Notes: generated from the letters alone by a model not told the origin. A stretch of 53,624 nucleotides of DNA from Candidatus Zhuqueibacterota bacterium (GCA_029262035.1 JAJDAE010000317.1:1-53624), one strand, 5' to 3'. Numbered from the stretch's first letter, positions 46,045-53,624 are shown. Program-made: numbers and translations.

Positions 46045-49000
46045 TTATTTCAACAACATCATGGTTTTAGACATTTTGAACTTGTTCCCGGCATTTATTT
46101 GATAGAAATAAATGCCGGAAGAAACAGACAGACCAAAATTATCTTTGCCATCCCATTGAACGCTATAAGCGCCGGCTTCCTGAACTTTACTTACCAGCGA
46201 CCGAACTTCCTGGCCGAGCAGGTTGAATATTTTCAGGCTGATATCAGCGCTTTCCGGAAGCTGATATCTGATAGCTGTTTCCGGGTTAAAAGGATTCGGA
46301 TAGTTTGCCATCAAACTGAATTGACCCGGCAGGGCAGAACCGTTCTCACCTTCAACACTGGTGATATTGTCCTCTTCCATGCTCACTTCAATATTCTCAG
46401 CATCATTGCCTTCGCCAACGGCCACAGCTTGTGCAGACTCAGCACTTGAACCGCCATAATAGCCCTCGGCGTATCCCGCTCCGGTGGCTTCAATTTTGTA
46501 TTCACCTGCTGCCAATCCGGTTATCACGAAATTGCCTTCTGCATCTGTAACCGCATTCACCTGTGCTTCATCATCCTGTGTGGCGTGTACCAAAATGCCA
46601 TCCAACGGTTTATCAGAAGTTGATTTGATTCTACCGCGAATTGCGTAAACGCCATGACCTTCAAGAGATGTCAGGCCAAAATCTATGCCCGTTTTCACCT
46701 GGTTTGGAAATACCTCAACGCGATCGGCATTGCGGAACAACTTTGCATCATCATAAAACTCGCCAATAAAATCAAGCGCCCAGGAAAAGACGAAATAATT
46801 TCCAGCCGGTAAATCGGTCAGCCGGTAATATCCATCCGGACCGGTAAATGTGATGTGTGGTCTACGTTTATTAGGTTTAACCGCGATGACTATTGCGCCG
46901 TGCAATGGCGTGTCATCGGTATCGGAGAAAACACGACCTGCGATGGTAGCGCCCGTGTCCTTGTGCGGTTCGAGATAGAAATCGATGTTCGGCGTAACAT
47001 CTGGAGAATTTACCACAACCGGTGTTGCGTCCCCGCGATGCCGGGCGTTTTCATAAAACTCGTTGAAATAGCCACGAGCAATAACTTGAACCAGATACTC
47101 GCCGGTTGGCAAGCCGGAAACCAGGTAGTTGCCATTTTCGTCCGTGTATTCAGCTTTGTGCCTGCCGGAATTTGGATCAAATACCCGTACAAGCGCTTTG
47201 GCCAATGGCATAGAATCTTCAGCCGAGGCCACAAAACCTGCAATCGCGCCACCTGCATCCAGAGTAAAATTAATATCGGTCACACTGGTATCTTCAGTAA
47301 TTTCAATGAACGTAGCTTCTTTTTTACTCGAAGCTTCTTCAAAAAATTCACGCAAATAATGGCGTGCATTGGCAACCACGAGATACTTACCCACAGGGAC
47401 ATTTTCGATGAGGTAATTTCCGAGCGAATCTGTTTTTCCACGGAACCCGACATCAGACAAAGAAGCATTAGTATTTCTTCTTTCCTTGAAGGCTTCAACA
47501 ATAGCGCCGGCAATAGGCTCGCCGGTGTTTTGATCTTTGACTGACCCGGCAATTGAACTACGTTTTACCAATGAAAAATCGACATCACTCGAGTGTGAGT
47601 CCGGGCTTACCAAAATAGGCGACGCCTGACTACGCTCATTTACATTGTCGTAGAACTCACCGTTGTAATTCTGGGCTGCTGCGTAGGCAATGTAGCTGCC
47701 CGGGCGTAACTGCACTAAATAATTTCCGTTGTCATCGCTGCGGGTTTCAACAAGAATACGCTTTGCATCACGCAACGAAGTTGCCAGGCTGCCATAGATT
47801 TTGATGTGTGCACCGGCAATGGCTGAACCGTCAACTTCATCGGTCACAGTTCCTGAAATTGCACTGGCCGGGCTCAAAATAAAATCTATTCCGGGCACTG
47901 CTTCCGGCTCAATAATATCGATGAAAGTTGCGCCGCCAAAATTCGGCGAATCGTCATAAAACTCACGCTTATAGCCGGATGCATTCGCCACAACAGCGTA
48001 AGAGCCTGAAGGTAAAGATTCGACTGAATAGGAACCATCATCTCCCGTAATAACGTGTCTCGCAAAACGAGGATTCACAACGAGGAATGCAACTACATGC
48101 GCGCCTTCAATTGCCGAAGTATCGGGTTCAACGGCTACCGTTCCTTGTATTTTTCCGCCTTCACTCAGGCCAAAATTGATATCTGTAATGCTGGTATCGC
48201 CCTGTACATTTAGCGGCGTTGCTTCGAGGTAATTTCGGGTATCGTCATAAAACTCACCGATAAATCCTCTTGCACGTGTGTGCAAAACATACACCCCGGG
48301 GATCAAATTTTCGATGGTGTAATTTCCACTATCATCGCTTTCGGCTTTTTGAATCCAGGGAATTCTACCCAGGCGAACAGCTCTGACAACGGCACCGCCA
48401 ATTGGTAAATTCTGAGCGTCCTGGGTTATGGCTCCGGCAATAGAACCTTCAGCAGGCTGGCTTACAAAAACATGCGCTGCTGCGCGTAATTTTAAACCAT
48501 CAACTTCAATATGCGCAATAACTTTGCCGTGGCCATTATCATCACCCGCCTTGAACAGGCCGTCATCATTAATTTTGCCTAAGCCATCCGGTTCAACCGC
48601 CCAGCGTACAAACTTAGGACGCACATTCAGATTGCCGCGGCTAACCACAACGTGAAAAGCTTGCTCACTTCCGGCAGGGACTACAGCTCTCCCGGGAACA
48701 ACTTTCACATCGAAAAACGGTTTTAGTATTCTACCAATCCGAATCAAAACACGTTTGGTAAAAACACGTCCACCGAGGCGTACAGCTACCTGAATTTTTA
48801 CTTCGCCAGGCTTCCGGCCTGCGATAAAAAAGCCATCATCCGTGATTGTTCCCATGGAATCCGGTTCGACTGTCCAGGTCATTTCATCAGCAAGTATTGG
48901 TGTATGTGCATCTTTGTTAATTGAGTAGGCGAAAACTTCAAGCTGAAGCCCCTGCCCTATTTCTAGTTCTGCGCTTTCCGGAGTTATCAGCACGTCCAAA

Positions 49001-49080
49001 TCCTGGGCATTCAGTCCAGAAAAACCTGTGCTAAAAATAACGCCTAACATCATTGCAAGCAGTAATTTAAATCTGTTCAT
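46045..49080 (-). CDS. T9SS-secreted protein with two Ig-like domains and seven carboxypeptidase-regulatory-like repeats
   Basis: 1011 residues. Signal peptide 1-25. Two BIG2-like beta domains (about 28-118 and 122-206, with TWTVEPDSMGTITDDGFFIA and RWAVEPDGLGKINDDGLFKA). Seven CarboxypepD_reg-like repeats of about 93 residues (213-306, 310-403, 407-504, 509-606, 611-703, 712-803, 814-900). A C-terminal sorting domain (925-1011) has NYPNPFNPETAIRYQLPE, FNLLGQEVRSLV and SGIYFYQI. Such tags direct type IX secretion and, in Bacteroidota, cell-surface anchoring. Six repeats keep an E-F-[YF]-[DE]-[DNE] motif. Likely a large surface fibre or adhesin; no catalytic domain seen. GGAG precedes the ATG. 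Confidence 0.85.
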   Translation of the reverse strand: MNRFKLLLAMMLGVIFSTGFSGLNAQDLDVLITPESAELEIGQGLQLEVFAYSINKDAHTPILADEMTWTVEPDSMGTITDDGFFIAGRKPGEVKIQVAVRLGGRVFTKRVLIRIGRILKPFFDVKVVPGRAVVPAGSEQAFHVVVSRGNLNVRPKFVRWAVEPDGLGKINDDGLFKAGDDNGHGKVIAHIEVDGLKLRAAAHVFVSQPAEGSIAGAITQDAQNLPIGGAVVRAVRLGRIPWIQKAESDDSGNYTIENLIPGVYVLHTRARGFIGEFYDDTRNYLEATPLNVQGDTSITDINFGLSEGGKIQGTVAVEPDTSAIEGAHVVAFLVVNPRFARHVITGDDGSYSVESLPSGSYAVVANASGYKREFYDDSPNFGGATFIDIIEPEAVPGIDFILSPASAISGTVTDEVDGSAIAGAHIKIYGSLATSLRDAKRILVETRSDDNGNYLVQLRPGSYIAYAAAQNYNGEFYDNVNERSQASPILVSPDSHSSDVDFSLVKRSSIAGSVKDQNTGEPIAGAIVEAFKERRNTNASLSDVGFRGKTDSLGNYLIENVPVGKYLVVANARHYLREFFEEASSKKEATFIEITEDTSVTDINFTLDAGGAIAGFVASAEDSMPLAKALVRVFDPNSGRHKAEYTDENGNYLVSGLPTGEYLVQVIARGYFNEFYENARHRGDATPVVVNSPDVTPNIDFYLEPHKDTGATIAGRVFSDTDDTPLHGAIVIAVKPNKRRPHITFTGPDGYYRLTDLPAGNYFVFSWALDFIGEFYDDAKLFRNADRVEVFPNQVKTGIDFGLTSLEGHGVYAIRGRIKSTSDKPLDGILVHATQDDEAQVNAVTDAEGNFVITGLAAGEYKIEATGAGYAEGYYGGSSAESAQAVAVGEGNDAENIEVSMEEDNITSVEGENGSALPGQFSLMANYPNPFNPETAIRYQLPESADISLKIFNLLGQEVRSLVSKVQEAGAYSVQWDGKDNFGLSVSSGIYFYQINAGNKFKMSKTMMLLK
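46381..48444 (-). repeat. Seven tandem protein repeats within the T9SS cargo gene
   Basis: Each unit of about 280 nt encodes I-x-G-x-V near its start, then I-x-G-A-x-V, D-x-x-G-N-Y, L-P-x-G-x-Y and, in six units, the acidic-aromatic motif EFYDD or a close form, followed by A-T/S-P. DNA identity between units looks modest by eye, so the repeats are old at DNA level though well kept in protein. Confidence 0.8.
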
Positions 49081-49124
49081 TTAAAAATCTCCGTGCGTTA
49101 TTTACAATAAATTCAGTTGACTTT

Positions 49125-49142
49125 GTAACTTCGAAAAGTTAC
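49125..49142. promoter_or_regulatory. Short perfect palindrome upstream of the T9SS cargo gene
   Basis: GTAACTT and AAGTTAC flank a 4-nt CGAA spacer, 45-62 nt before the start codon. It could be an operator half-site pair or an RNA stem in the leader. No T run follows on either strand. Function unproven. Confidence 0.35.
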
Positions 49143-49275
49143 TTTTCATAGCCCGTTAAAAATACCTTTCATCGATTACTCCGTTGGGCAAAACTTGTAA
49201 TGGGCCTTGTTAACAAGTTTTTAACCTGACGGGGTTTATTTCTTGTTTTCGATAAACACCCCCTTTTTTCTCAAT

Positions 49276-50814
49276 TTAATTTTTAGGTACATTTCGTAAA
49301 CTTTTTCTGATTAGATCAAATGCGATTTGCACTGCCTCGTTGGCTGCAATAAAGTTGCCTTTTCCAACAGACTCCGCTGCTACATTTCTGAGATCCCTGG
49401 CGCTTCTCAGTAACTGCCGGTTCCAGGTTTCATTAGTGAAATTTGCAATTCTATTTTCAGTTTCCACAATCGCTGCATCAAGTTGGCCAAGTTGTTGTTC
49501 AACATTTTTCTGCTCGATATTACTGCTTCCACCTTCATTCAGAACTTTTTCTGCGCGTGTCAGGAATCTCTGCGCCACCAAAGTTGACTCAAGCGCCAAG
49601 CGGTTCGTTTTTGCATTGGCAGCACGTTGTGCCCGGTTGATAGCAGCTTCGGCTACGTTGAGTAAGATTTTTGCATCCGCAGGGGAATCAGTTTGAATAT
49701 TTGCTTTAGCCCAGGAAATTTCATTTTTGGTATTTTCTATTTGCTGGAAAATGTTGCTCGAAAAATTTCTACGGCCGTTGTCTTGTGCAATTCGGATCGC
49801 TCTTCGAACCAGGTTTTCAGCCAGCTTTAATTTCCCCAGAGCTTCGGGGTTTTTCCCGGCCCGAGCTAAAGTTTGCGCCTGATTCAAAATGTTGTTTGCC
49901 CGGTTAAAAAGGATTTTAGGGCGGGGTTTATCGCTTTGCTCAATCAAATCACGTGACTGCTCGATAAAATCGCGCAGCCGCACAAATTTATCCTCAATCC
50001 CAACATCACTCACTGCAACCCCACGATCTGTTGAGGCCAAATTTATGGCGCGTAACAGGAGTAACGAAGCCTGATCCAATAATTTTTTCGCAAGACTTTT
50101 TCTGCCATTGCTATAAGCTGTCAGCGCATTGTGGGCAGTGGTCAATGCATTCTGGTAAGTCTGTCTGGCCAAATGGCTCTGCGAACGCTCAACCAGATTT
50201 GCGGCACGTTCTTTTAGGTTTTCAAACTTTCTTTTCTCTTCGGCGAGAACATCGGCGTCACCCGTGTTTGAAAACGATTTTGCCAGGGTTATTGCTTTGT
50301 TAACCAAGGTCAAAGCCAAGTTGTAATGCTCAAAGGAGCGCTCGTACCGCTTGGCCCCAAAAGCCCGCTCAGCGCTGTTGTAATTATTTTTAGCTTGTTC
50401 AAGTAAACGCTGGGCTTCACGCTGTCTCGTGTTTGAAACCAATTGTTCCGCTTGGGTGAAACGTTCGCTTATTCTGTTCCGCAGTCTGCCGACAGTTCCT
50501 GCGAACGTCTTAATTGCTATTTCTTCAGCACGATCAAGCAAAGAGACCGCAGCTCGAATTTTAGCAACTGCCAGCGTAAAACGCTTATCCTTTGCATCGG
50601 CCACTGCTTCTTCCCGCAACTGTTGCGCTTTCAAAACCATCTCCAGCGCTCTATCGTTGCCGGAAACAGTCAGAAAATTAATCAAGCGTTCAATCCGGAA
50701 ATCCAACTCCTGAAGTAATTTTTCGACGTCGGTTCTGTCTTGTGCAAAACCGTTCGGCAAAAAGACATTGGCGATGAAGAGTACAAGCAAGATTTGTTTT
50801 AATATTTTAATCAT
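49276..50814 (-). CDS. Exported alpha-helical repeat protein, family not recognised
   Basis: 512 residues. Signal peptide MIKILKQILLVLFIANVFLP then NGFAQ. The mature chain is almost entirely helical with recurring L-L-x-x-A-x-x-L-A phrases (LLDRAEEIAIKTFAG, LVNKAITLAKSF, LLLRAINLASTD, ILNQAQTLARAG, FLTRAEKVLNEG), which suggests eight or more antiparallel helical hairpins like TPR or spectrin-type bundles. No enzyme motif or C-terminal secretion tag is visible. It is the first gene of the surface cluster, 195 nt before the T9SS cargo gene, with a candidate sigma-54 promoter 42-57 nt upstream. A periplasmic scaffold or chaperone is one possibility. Confidence 0.6.
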   Translation of the reverse strand: MIKILKQILLVLFIANVFLPNGFAQDRTDVEKLLQELDFRIERLINFLTVSGNDRALEMVLKAQQLREEAVADAKDKRFTLAVAKIRAAVSLLDRAEEIAIKTFAGTVGRLRNRISERFTQAEQLVSNTRQREAQRLLEQAKNNYNSAERAFGAKRYERSFEHYNLALTLVNKAITLAKSFSNTGDADVLAEEKRKFENLKERAANLVERSQSHLARQTYQNALTTAHNALTAYSNGRKSLAKKLLDQASLLLLRAINLASTDRGVAVSDVGIEDKFVRLRDFIEQSRDLIEQSDKPRPKILFNRANNILNQAQTLARAGKNPEALGKLKLAENLVRRAIRIAQDNGRRNFSSNIFQQIENTKNEISWAKANIQTDSPADAKILLNVAEAAINRAQRAANAKTNRLALESTLVAQRFLTRAEKVLNEGGSSNIEQKNVEQQLGQLDAAIVETENRIANFTNETWNRQLLRSARDLRNVAAESVGKGNFIAANEAVQIAFDLIRKSLRNVPKN

Positions 50815-50855
50815 GTTTAAATTCCTAATAACTCACCCAGGTTAGTCGTGATTTG

Positions 50856-50871
50856 GGCAAAAGATATGCCA
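50856..50871 (-). promoter_or_regulatory. Candidate sigma-54 (-24/-12) promoter of the surface cluster
   Basis: The minus strand reads TGGCATATCTTTTGCC: the GG and GC dinucleotides are exactly 10 nt apart and TTGC is complete. The start codon at 50814 lies about 42 nt beyond the -12 element, a normal leader length. An NtrC-type regulator gene lies about 1.5 kb upstream, making control by it or a relative plausible. Confidence 0.6.
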
Positions 50872-51010
50872 CTTGCAAGACAAAACAGTTTAAGTGCTTA
50901 TAAATAAACAATTTATGAAATTAAGTGTGGTTTTTTCTAACTAAAAAATGAACCGGACGGTACACAAGCGGGTGAACCTAGAGGTACAGATTTATGAGGC
51001 GAAAGCGATG

Positions 51011-51099
51011 AATCATCATTCTAAAATCGTTAATCGACATTAGTTATTCAATAAACCAGAGTACATTGAATATCTAATGTCGATTAACGAATGATGATT
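51011..51099. repeat. Long inverted repeat, about 35-bp stem
   Basis: Left arm 51011-51052 and right arm 51065-51099 are near-perfect inverted copies (shared cores AATCATCATTC, CGTTAATCGACATTAG, TATTCAAT). The left arm carries six extra bases and there is a single mismatch; the loop is about 12 nt. Neither strand has a T run after the stem. It lies after sdpI and before the surface-cluster promoter. It could be a mobile palindromic element, a structured RNA or a transcript-end stabiliser. Confidence 0.7.
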
Positions 51100-51125
51100 T
51101 GTAGAAATAGAACGGTTGTTTCAAT

Positions 51126-51818
51126 TTACCGGCCGGAAGCCTGTTTATTCGGGTCATTTTTCCAAACATGATAGGAATATCCAACAACAATAACCATCAA
51201 GGCTACAATACCGCCAGTCATAAGCTTGCCCAGGAAAGCTGCGTTAAATAAAGCCGTAAGTGTGACGGCAATCCCAAGTAACATGAAGAGTCTTCCTCCG
51301 AGTCTATGGGTTTTGTTCCACGAGAGTTCGCTCGAAAGCGTCCAGGGCGTTCTGATCCCCCAAAAAAAGTTGCTTCGAACTTTACTCATATAATTGCCCG
51401 TGACAACCAACATCAGTCCAAGCGAGACCTGGATAAAAGAGTTGATCTTAACTGGAATCCCCAGAGCATTTGCAACCACTGCGGTGTGACTCAATGTCAT
51501 TATTATCGAAACCAAAATCCAAATGGAGTTGTACGCTTTGCTGGAGTTCAGCAGATTCTGCTTCCGTGGTTCGATGAATGGCAGAACGAAAAATAGAACC
51601 GATATACCAAGCAAACAAGCAGGCATCATACTTAACGCTTGCAACTTACCTGCGTATCCATCAGCGGTTCCACTTGTATTCCAGTGAATTGCAATTCTGA
51701 CATCGGACGGCAACTGTACCCACGCCCACGCAGAAAAAAAAACTGCTAACGCGAAAAGCATCCCGTTGACCACCAGGGGTAATTTAAATCTACGTAAATG
51801 TTCTCTCATGCTATTCAA
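51126..51818 (-). CDS. SdpI-family membrane protein (DUF1648 + SdpI)
   Basis: 230 residues from a TTG at 51818. AAAGGAGGG (51824-51832) is optimally spaced for this TTG and too far from the in-frame ATG at 51809, so TTG is chosen. The TTG shares TTGA with the repressor stop. Six membrane helices; LPSDVRIAIHWNTSGTADGY is the DUF1648 signature and SNFFWGIRTPWTLSSELSWN then KTHRLGGRLF the SdpI signature. In Bacillus, SdpI gives immunity to the SdpC toxin and sequesters its repressor SdpR. No toxin gene is near, so here it may protect against foreign toxins or sense envelope state. Confidence 0.88.
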   Translation of the reverse strand: MNSMREHLRRFKLPLVVNGMLFALAVFFSAWAWVQLPSDVRIAIHWNTSGTADGYAGKLQALSMMPACLLGISVLFFVLPFIEPRKQNLLNSSKAYNSIWILVSIIMTLSHTAVVANALGIPVKINSFIQVSLGLMLVVTGNYMSKVRSNFFWGIRTPWTLSSELSWNKTHRLGGRLFMLLGIAVTLTALFNAAFLGKLMTGGIVALMVIVVGYSYHVWKNDPNKQASGR

Positions 51819-52087
51819 TTTGACCCTCCTTTAATTTGGAAAAGATCCATCAAGGACGACAATGCCTCTTCAAGAACAGACACGTGCAGGTGATAGGTAA
51901 TTACAGTGCCCTGTTTGTCGCCGTGAATTAAATCTGCTTCCCGCAACACGGCAAAGTGTCTTGACAGAGTTGGTTTGGTAATGTCAAAATGTTTTGAAAT
52001 CTCTCCTGCCGTCATATTGTTTTTACGCAACAAAGCTATAATCTTACGGCGAGTTGGGTCTGAGAGAGCTTTGTAGACAAGATTCAT
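51815..52087 (-). CDS. ArsR/SdpR-family transcriptional repressor
   Basis: 90 residues from the ATG at 52087; a GTG three codons upstream is possible. YKALSDPTRRKIIALLRKNN, MTAGEISKHFDITKPTLSRH and FAVLREADLIHGDKQGTVIT form the winged helix, with the recognition helix KPTLSRHFAVL. The metal-binding CxC of ArsR/SmtB is absent, as in SdpR. It most likely represses its own operon with sdpI, through the palindrome over the -10 box, with relief when SdpI holds the repressor at the membrane (known for Bacillus). Confidence 0.9.
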   Translation of the reverse strand: MNLVYKALSDPTRRKIIALLRKNNMTAGEISKHFDITKPTLSRHFAVLREADLIHGDKQGTVITYHLHVSVLEEALSSLMDLFQIKGGSN

Positions 52088-52146
52088 AACGTACACGCAA
52101 AAGTGAAGAGATTAAGCAGCATTGTTTTGTATTTAGCTAATTATCT

Positions 52147-52161
52147 AATAATAGTATTATT
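52147..52161. promoter_or_regulatory. Candidate operator of the ArsR/SdpR repressor
   Basis: A perfect palindrome AATAATA-G-TATTATT overlaps the -10 box of the repressor gene. An autorepressor bound here would block the promoter. AT-rich composition makes chance palindromes possible. Confidence 0.5.
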
Positions 52162-52176
52162 TTTGTCTGTTGTCAA
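52148..52176 (-). promoter_or_regulatory. Sigma-70 promoter of the arsR-sdpI operon
   Basis: On the minus strand TTGACA (complement of 52171-52176) and TATTAT (complement of 52148-52153) are exactly 17 nt apart. The start codon follows 60 nt after the -10 box. Confidence 0.85.
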
Positions 52177-52291
52177 GAATTATTTGTTATTACATCCAAA
52201 ATTTTTGGTATAAAAATTTAGGAGATAAGTGCAACTTCATCTGGTTCGGGCAATTCTTGGGGACTATGTAATTAAAATGAGGGGCACGAAA

Positions 52292-53624
52292 TCAGTTTTG
52301 AGGAATCCCCAAACGCTCCATCATTGAATACAACTTCCGGCGGGTGATGCCGAGCAATTTAGCGGCATTACTTTTATTGCCGGCGGCCTTGTGCAGAGCG
52401 TTTTTGATAAGGTCTACTTCAACTTGTTCCATGGAAAGACCACATTCGGGGATTTCAATGGCAGTGGAGCCGGTGGCAGCAGGCAGACTTTTAACGTGCG
52501 GCGGGAGATCTTCAATGCTGATTTTTTCATTGCCGGCCATAATCACGGAACGTTCGATGATATTTTCCAACTCGCGCACGTTGCCGGCCCAGTTATATTT
52601 TGTCAGGCGGTCGAGGGCATCCGGAGTGATACCATCTTCCGGCTTGCCAAATTTCTTCAGGAAATGCGTCACCAAATTAGGGATGTCTCCCTTGCGCTCA
52701 CGCAGCGGCGGCAGTACAATCGGGAAAACATTGATGCGGTAGTACAAATCTTCGCGGAAAGTATTATCCTTGAGCATCTCCTCCAACGGTCGGTTGGTGG
52801 CAGCAATAATTCGCGCTTTAATTGTGATGGTTTTGGTACCGCCGAGGCGTTCAATCTGACGGCTTTGCAGCACGCGCAATAGCTTAACCTGAGTGGCGGG
52901 TGTTACCTCACCTATTTCATCGAGAAAAATTGTGCCATTACCGGCTAATTCAAAACGGCCGACTTTCATTTTATCTGCGCCGGTGAAGGCGCCCTTTTCA
53001 TGGCCGAACAATTCGCTTTCAAGCAGGCTTTCCGGCAATGCACCACAATTGACAGCTACAAATGGGGCGCTGGCACGGGGGCTCAGTTGGTGAACGGCCT
53101 GAGCGATCAATTCCTTGCCTGTGCCGCTTTCCCCACGAACCAGAACCGTGGCATCGGTGGGAGCGACTTTTTCTGCCATTTTATAAACTTGCTGCATGGC
53201 GCCGCTCGCCCCGACCATATTTTCCAGTGAATATTTATTTTTGAGCTGTTTTTTAAGTTGAATATTTTCAGCCTTAAGCTCACGCTTTTCCATGATGTGA
53301 TTGACTTTGACTTTGAGCTCATCCATTTCAAACGGCTTGATAATATAATCGTACGCGCCTTTCTTCATGGCGTCCACGGCATTTTGCGCAGTGGCGTAGG
53401 CAGTCATGAGAATGACTTCCGTCTCAGGCCGTTTCTTTTTCACTGTGTCCAGCACAAACAGTCCGTCTTTACCGGGCATTTTTAAATCCGTGATAACCAG
53501 ATCAAATTCACCCAACTCAAATTTGGCCACGCCGTCTTCAGCGCTATCGGCAGTAGTCACGCTGTAGCCAATGGGCTCCAGTGCAAATTTCAAAATTTTG
53601 CTCATTTTAGGTTCGTCGTCGATA
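52292..53624 (-). CDS. Sigma-54-dependent response regulator, NtrC family (N-terminus cut by window edge)
   Basis: Partial at its 5' end: the frame continues past the apparent Met at 53605 to the window edge as IDDEPK, the acidic-pocket beginning of a receiver domain, so the true start is outside. The receiver has phospho-acceptor LVITDLKMPGKDG, then T and K switch residues (LMTAYAT, YIIKPFE). The AAA+ domain shows Walker A GESGTGKE, the sigma-54 contact loop GAFTGA and Walker B FLDEIGE. A Fis-type helix-turn-helix (GNKSNAAKLLGITRRKLYSM) ends the chain. It activates sigma-54 RNA polymerase when phosphorylated. No kinase is visible; it may lie beyond the edge. Confidence 0.95.
   Translation of the reverse strand, partial: IDDEPKMSKILKFALEPIGYSVTTADSAEDGVAKFELGEFDLVITDLKMPGKDGLFVLDTVKKKRPETEVILMTAYATAQNAVDAMKKGAYDYIIKPFEMDELKVKVNHIMEKRELKAENIQLKKQLKNKYSLENMVGASGAMQQVYKMAEKVAPTDATVLVRGESGTGKELIAQAVHQLSPRASAPFVAVNCGALPESLLESELFGHEKGAFTGADKMKVGRFELAGNGTIFLDEIGEVTPATQVKLLRVLQSRQIERLGGTKTITIKARIIAATNRPLEEMLKDNTFREDLYYRINVFPIVLPPLRERKGDIPNLVTHFLKKFGKPEDGITPDALDRLTKYNWAGNVRELENIIERSVIMAGNEKISIEDLPPHVKSLPAATGSTAIEIPECGLSMEQVEVDLIKNALHKAAGNKSNAAKLLGITRRKLYSMMERLGIPQN

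Larger units (their letters stand above)
50815..51125. other. Intergenic region of 311 nt with promoter and long inverted repeat
   Basis: No credible reading frame on either strand. It holds the candidate sigma-54 promoter of the helical-repeat gene (50856-50871) and a long stem (51011-51099). The remainder is AT-rich with a short GGTTTTTT/AAAAAATGAACC imperfect stem near 50935. Confidence 0.6.

Noticed and set aside
46855-47544. A 229-codon plus-strand frame inside the T9SS cargo gene
   Set aside because: It is antisense to a repetitive gene with a strong codon pattern; the encoded sequence is Cys/Ile/Arg-rich with no recognisable domain.
53107-53331. Extra minus-strand frame inside the NtrC-family regulator gene
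   Set aside because: It overlaps the receiver-to-AAA+ region in another frame and shows no domain; a shadow of the real gene.

Overview
The window is a gene-dense, AT-rich stretch of bacterial chromosome. About 48 protein-coding genes all lie on the minus strand, so transcription runs from high to low coordinates. I see no rRNA, tRNA, CRISPR array, transposase or phage gene. The cell is diderm: lipoproteins, outer-membrane beta-barrels, Wza/Wzc export, and one 1011-residue protein ending in a type IX secretion (T9SS) sorting tag. That tag, two adjacent GWxTD-domain proteins, and DUF5683- and DUF4834-like small proteins point to the FCB superphylum. A Calditrichota/KSB1-like lineage is my best guess, but this is inference and not a placement.

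Layout from the left edge. (1) 1-6010: a likely operon of GT4 glycosyltransferase, AsnB-type amidotransferase, radical SAM enzyme, methyltransferase and GlpD (cut by the window edge), behind a candidate sigma-54 promoter. (2) 6224-15264: an exopolysaccharide locus with GalT, a degenerate glycogen-synthase-like protein, a STAS protein, Wza, Wzc/BY-kinase, a UDP-glucuronate 4-epimerase-like enzyme and a priming sugar transferase, closed by a good terminator. (3) 15468-23474: envelope and cell shape, with mreB, mreC, mreD, mrdA (PBP2) and rodA, then an unusual barrel protein and a YbgF/CpoB-like lipoprotein. A palindromic MITE-like repeat separates mreB from mreC. (4) 23519-36165: purH, purN and purF flanking an S66 peptidase, two GWxTD proteins, rimO, ftsY, and a compact lipid-type module of pgsA, geranylgeranyl reductase, 2[4Fe-4S] ferredoxin and a UbiA-like protein. 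(5) 36162-43963: a DUF2279 protein, an NSS transporter, small membrane proteins, a deoxynucleoside kinase, folK, folB, groEL/groES under a perfect CIRCE operator, and serB. (6) 44100-50814: an unrecognised cell-surface cluster made of a secreted helical-repeat protein, the seven-repeat T9SS cargo, a 42-residue membrane protein and an outer-membrane barrel, preceded by a second candidate sigma-54 promoter. (7) 51126-53624: an sdpI/arsR pair with its own promoter and operator, and a sigma-54-dependent response regulator cut by the right edge.

The parts worth most attention are the GGR-ferredoxin-UbiA-like-PgsA module, which resembles archaeal-type isoprenoid lipid chemistry in a bacterium; the surface cluster at 44-51 kb with its sigma-54 site and nearby NtrC-type regulator; and the catalytically doubtful glycogen-synthase-like protein inside the polysaccharide locus. 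Several start codons were moved from the longest reading frame because a clear ribosome binding site, or overlap with the upstream gene, favours an internal start.
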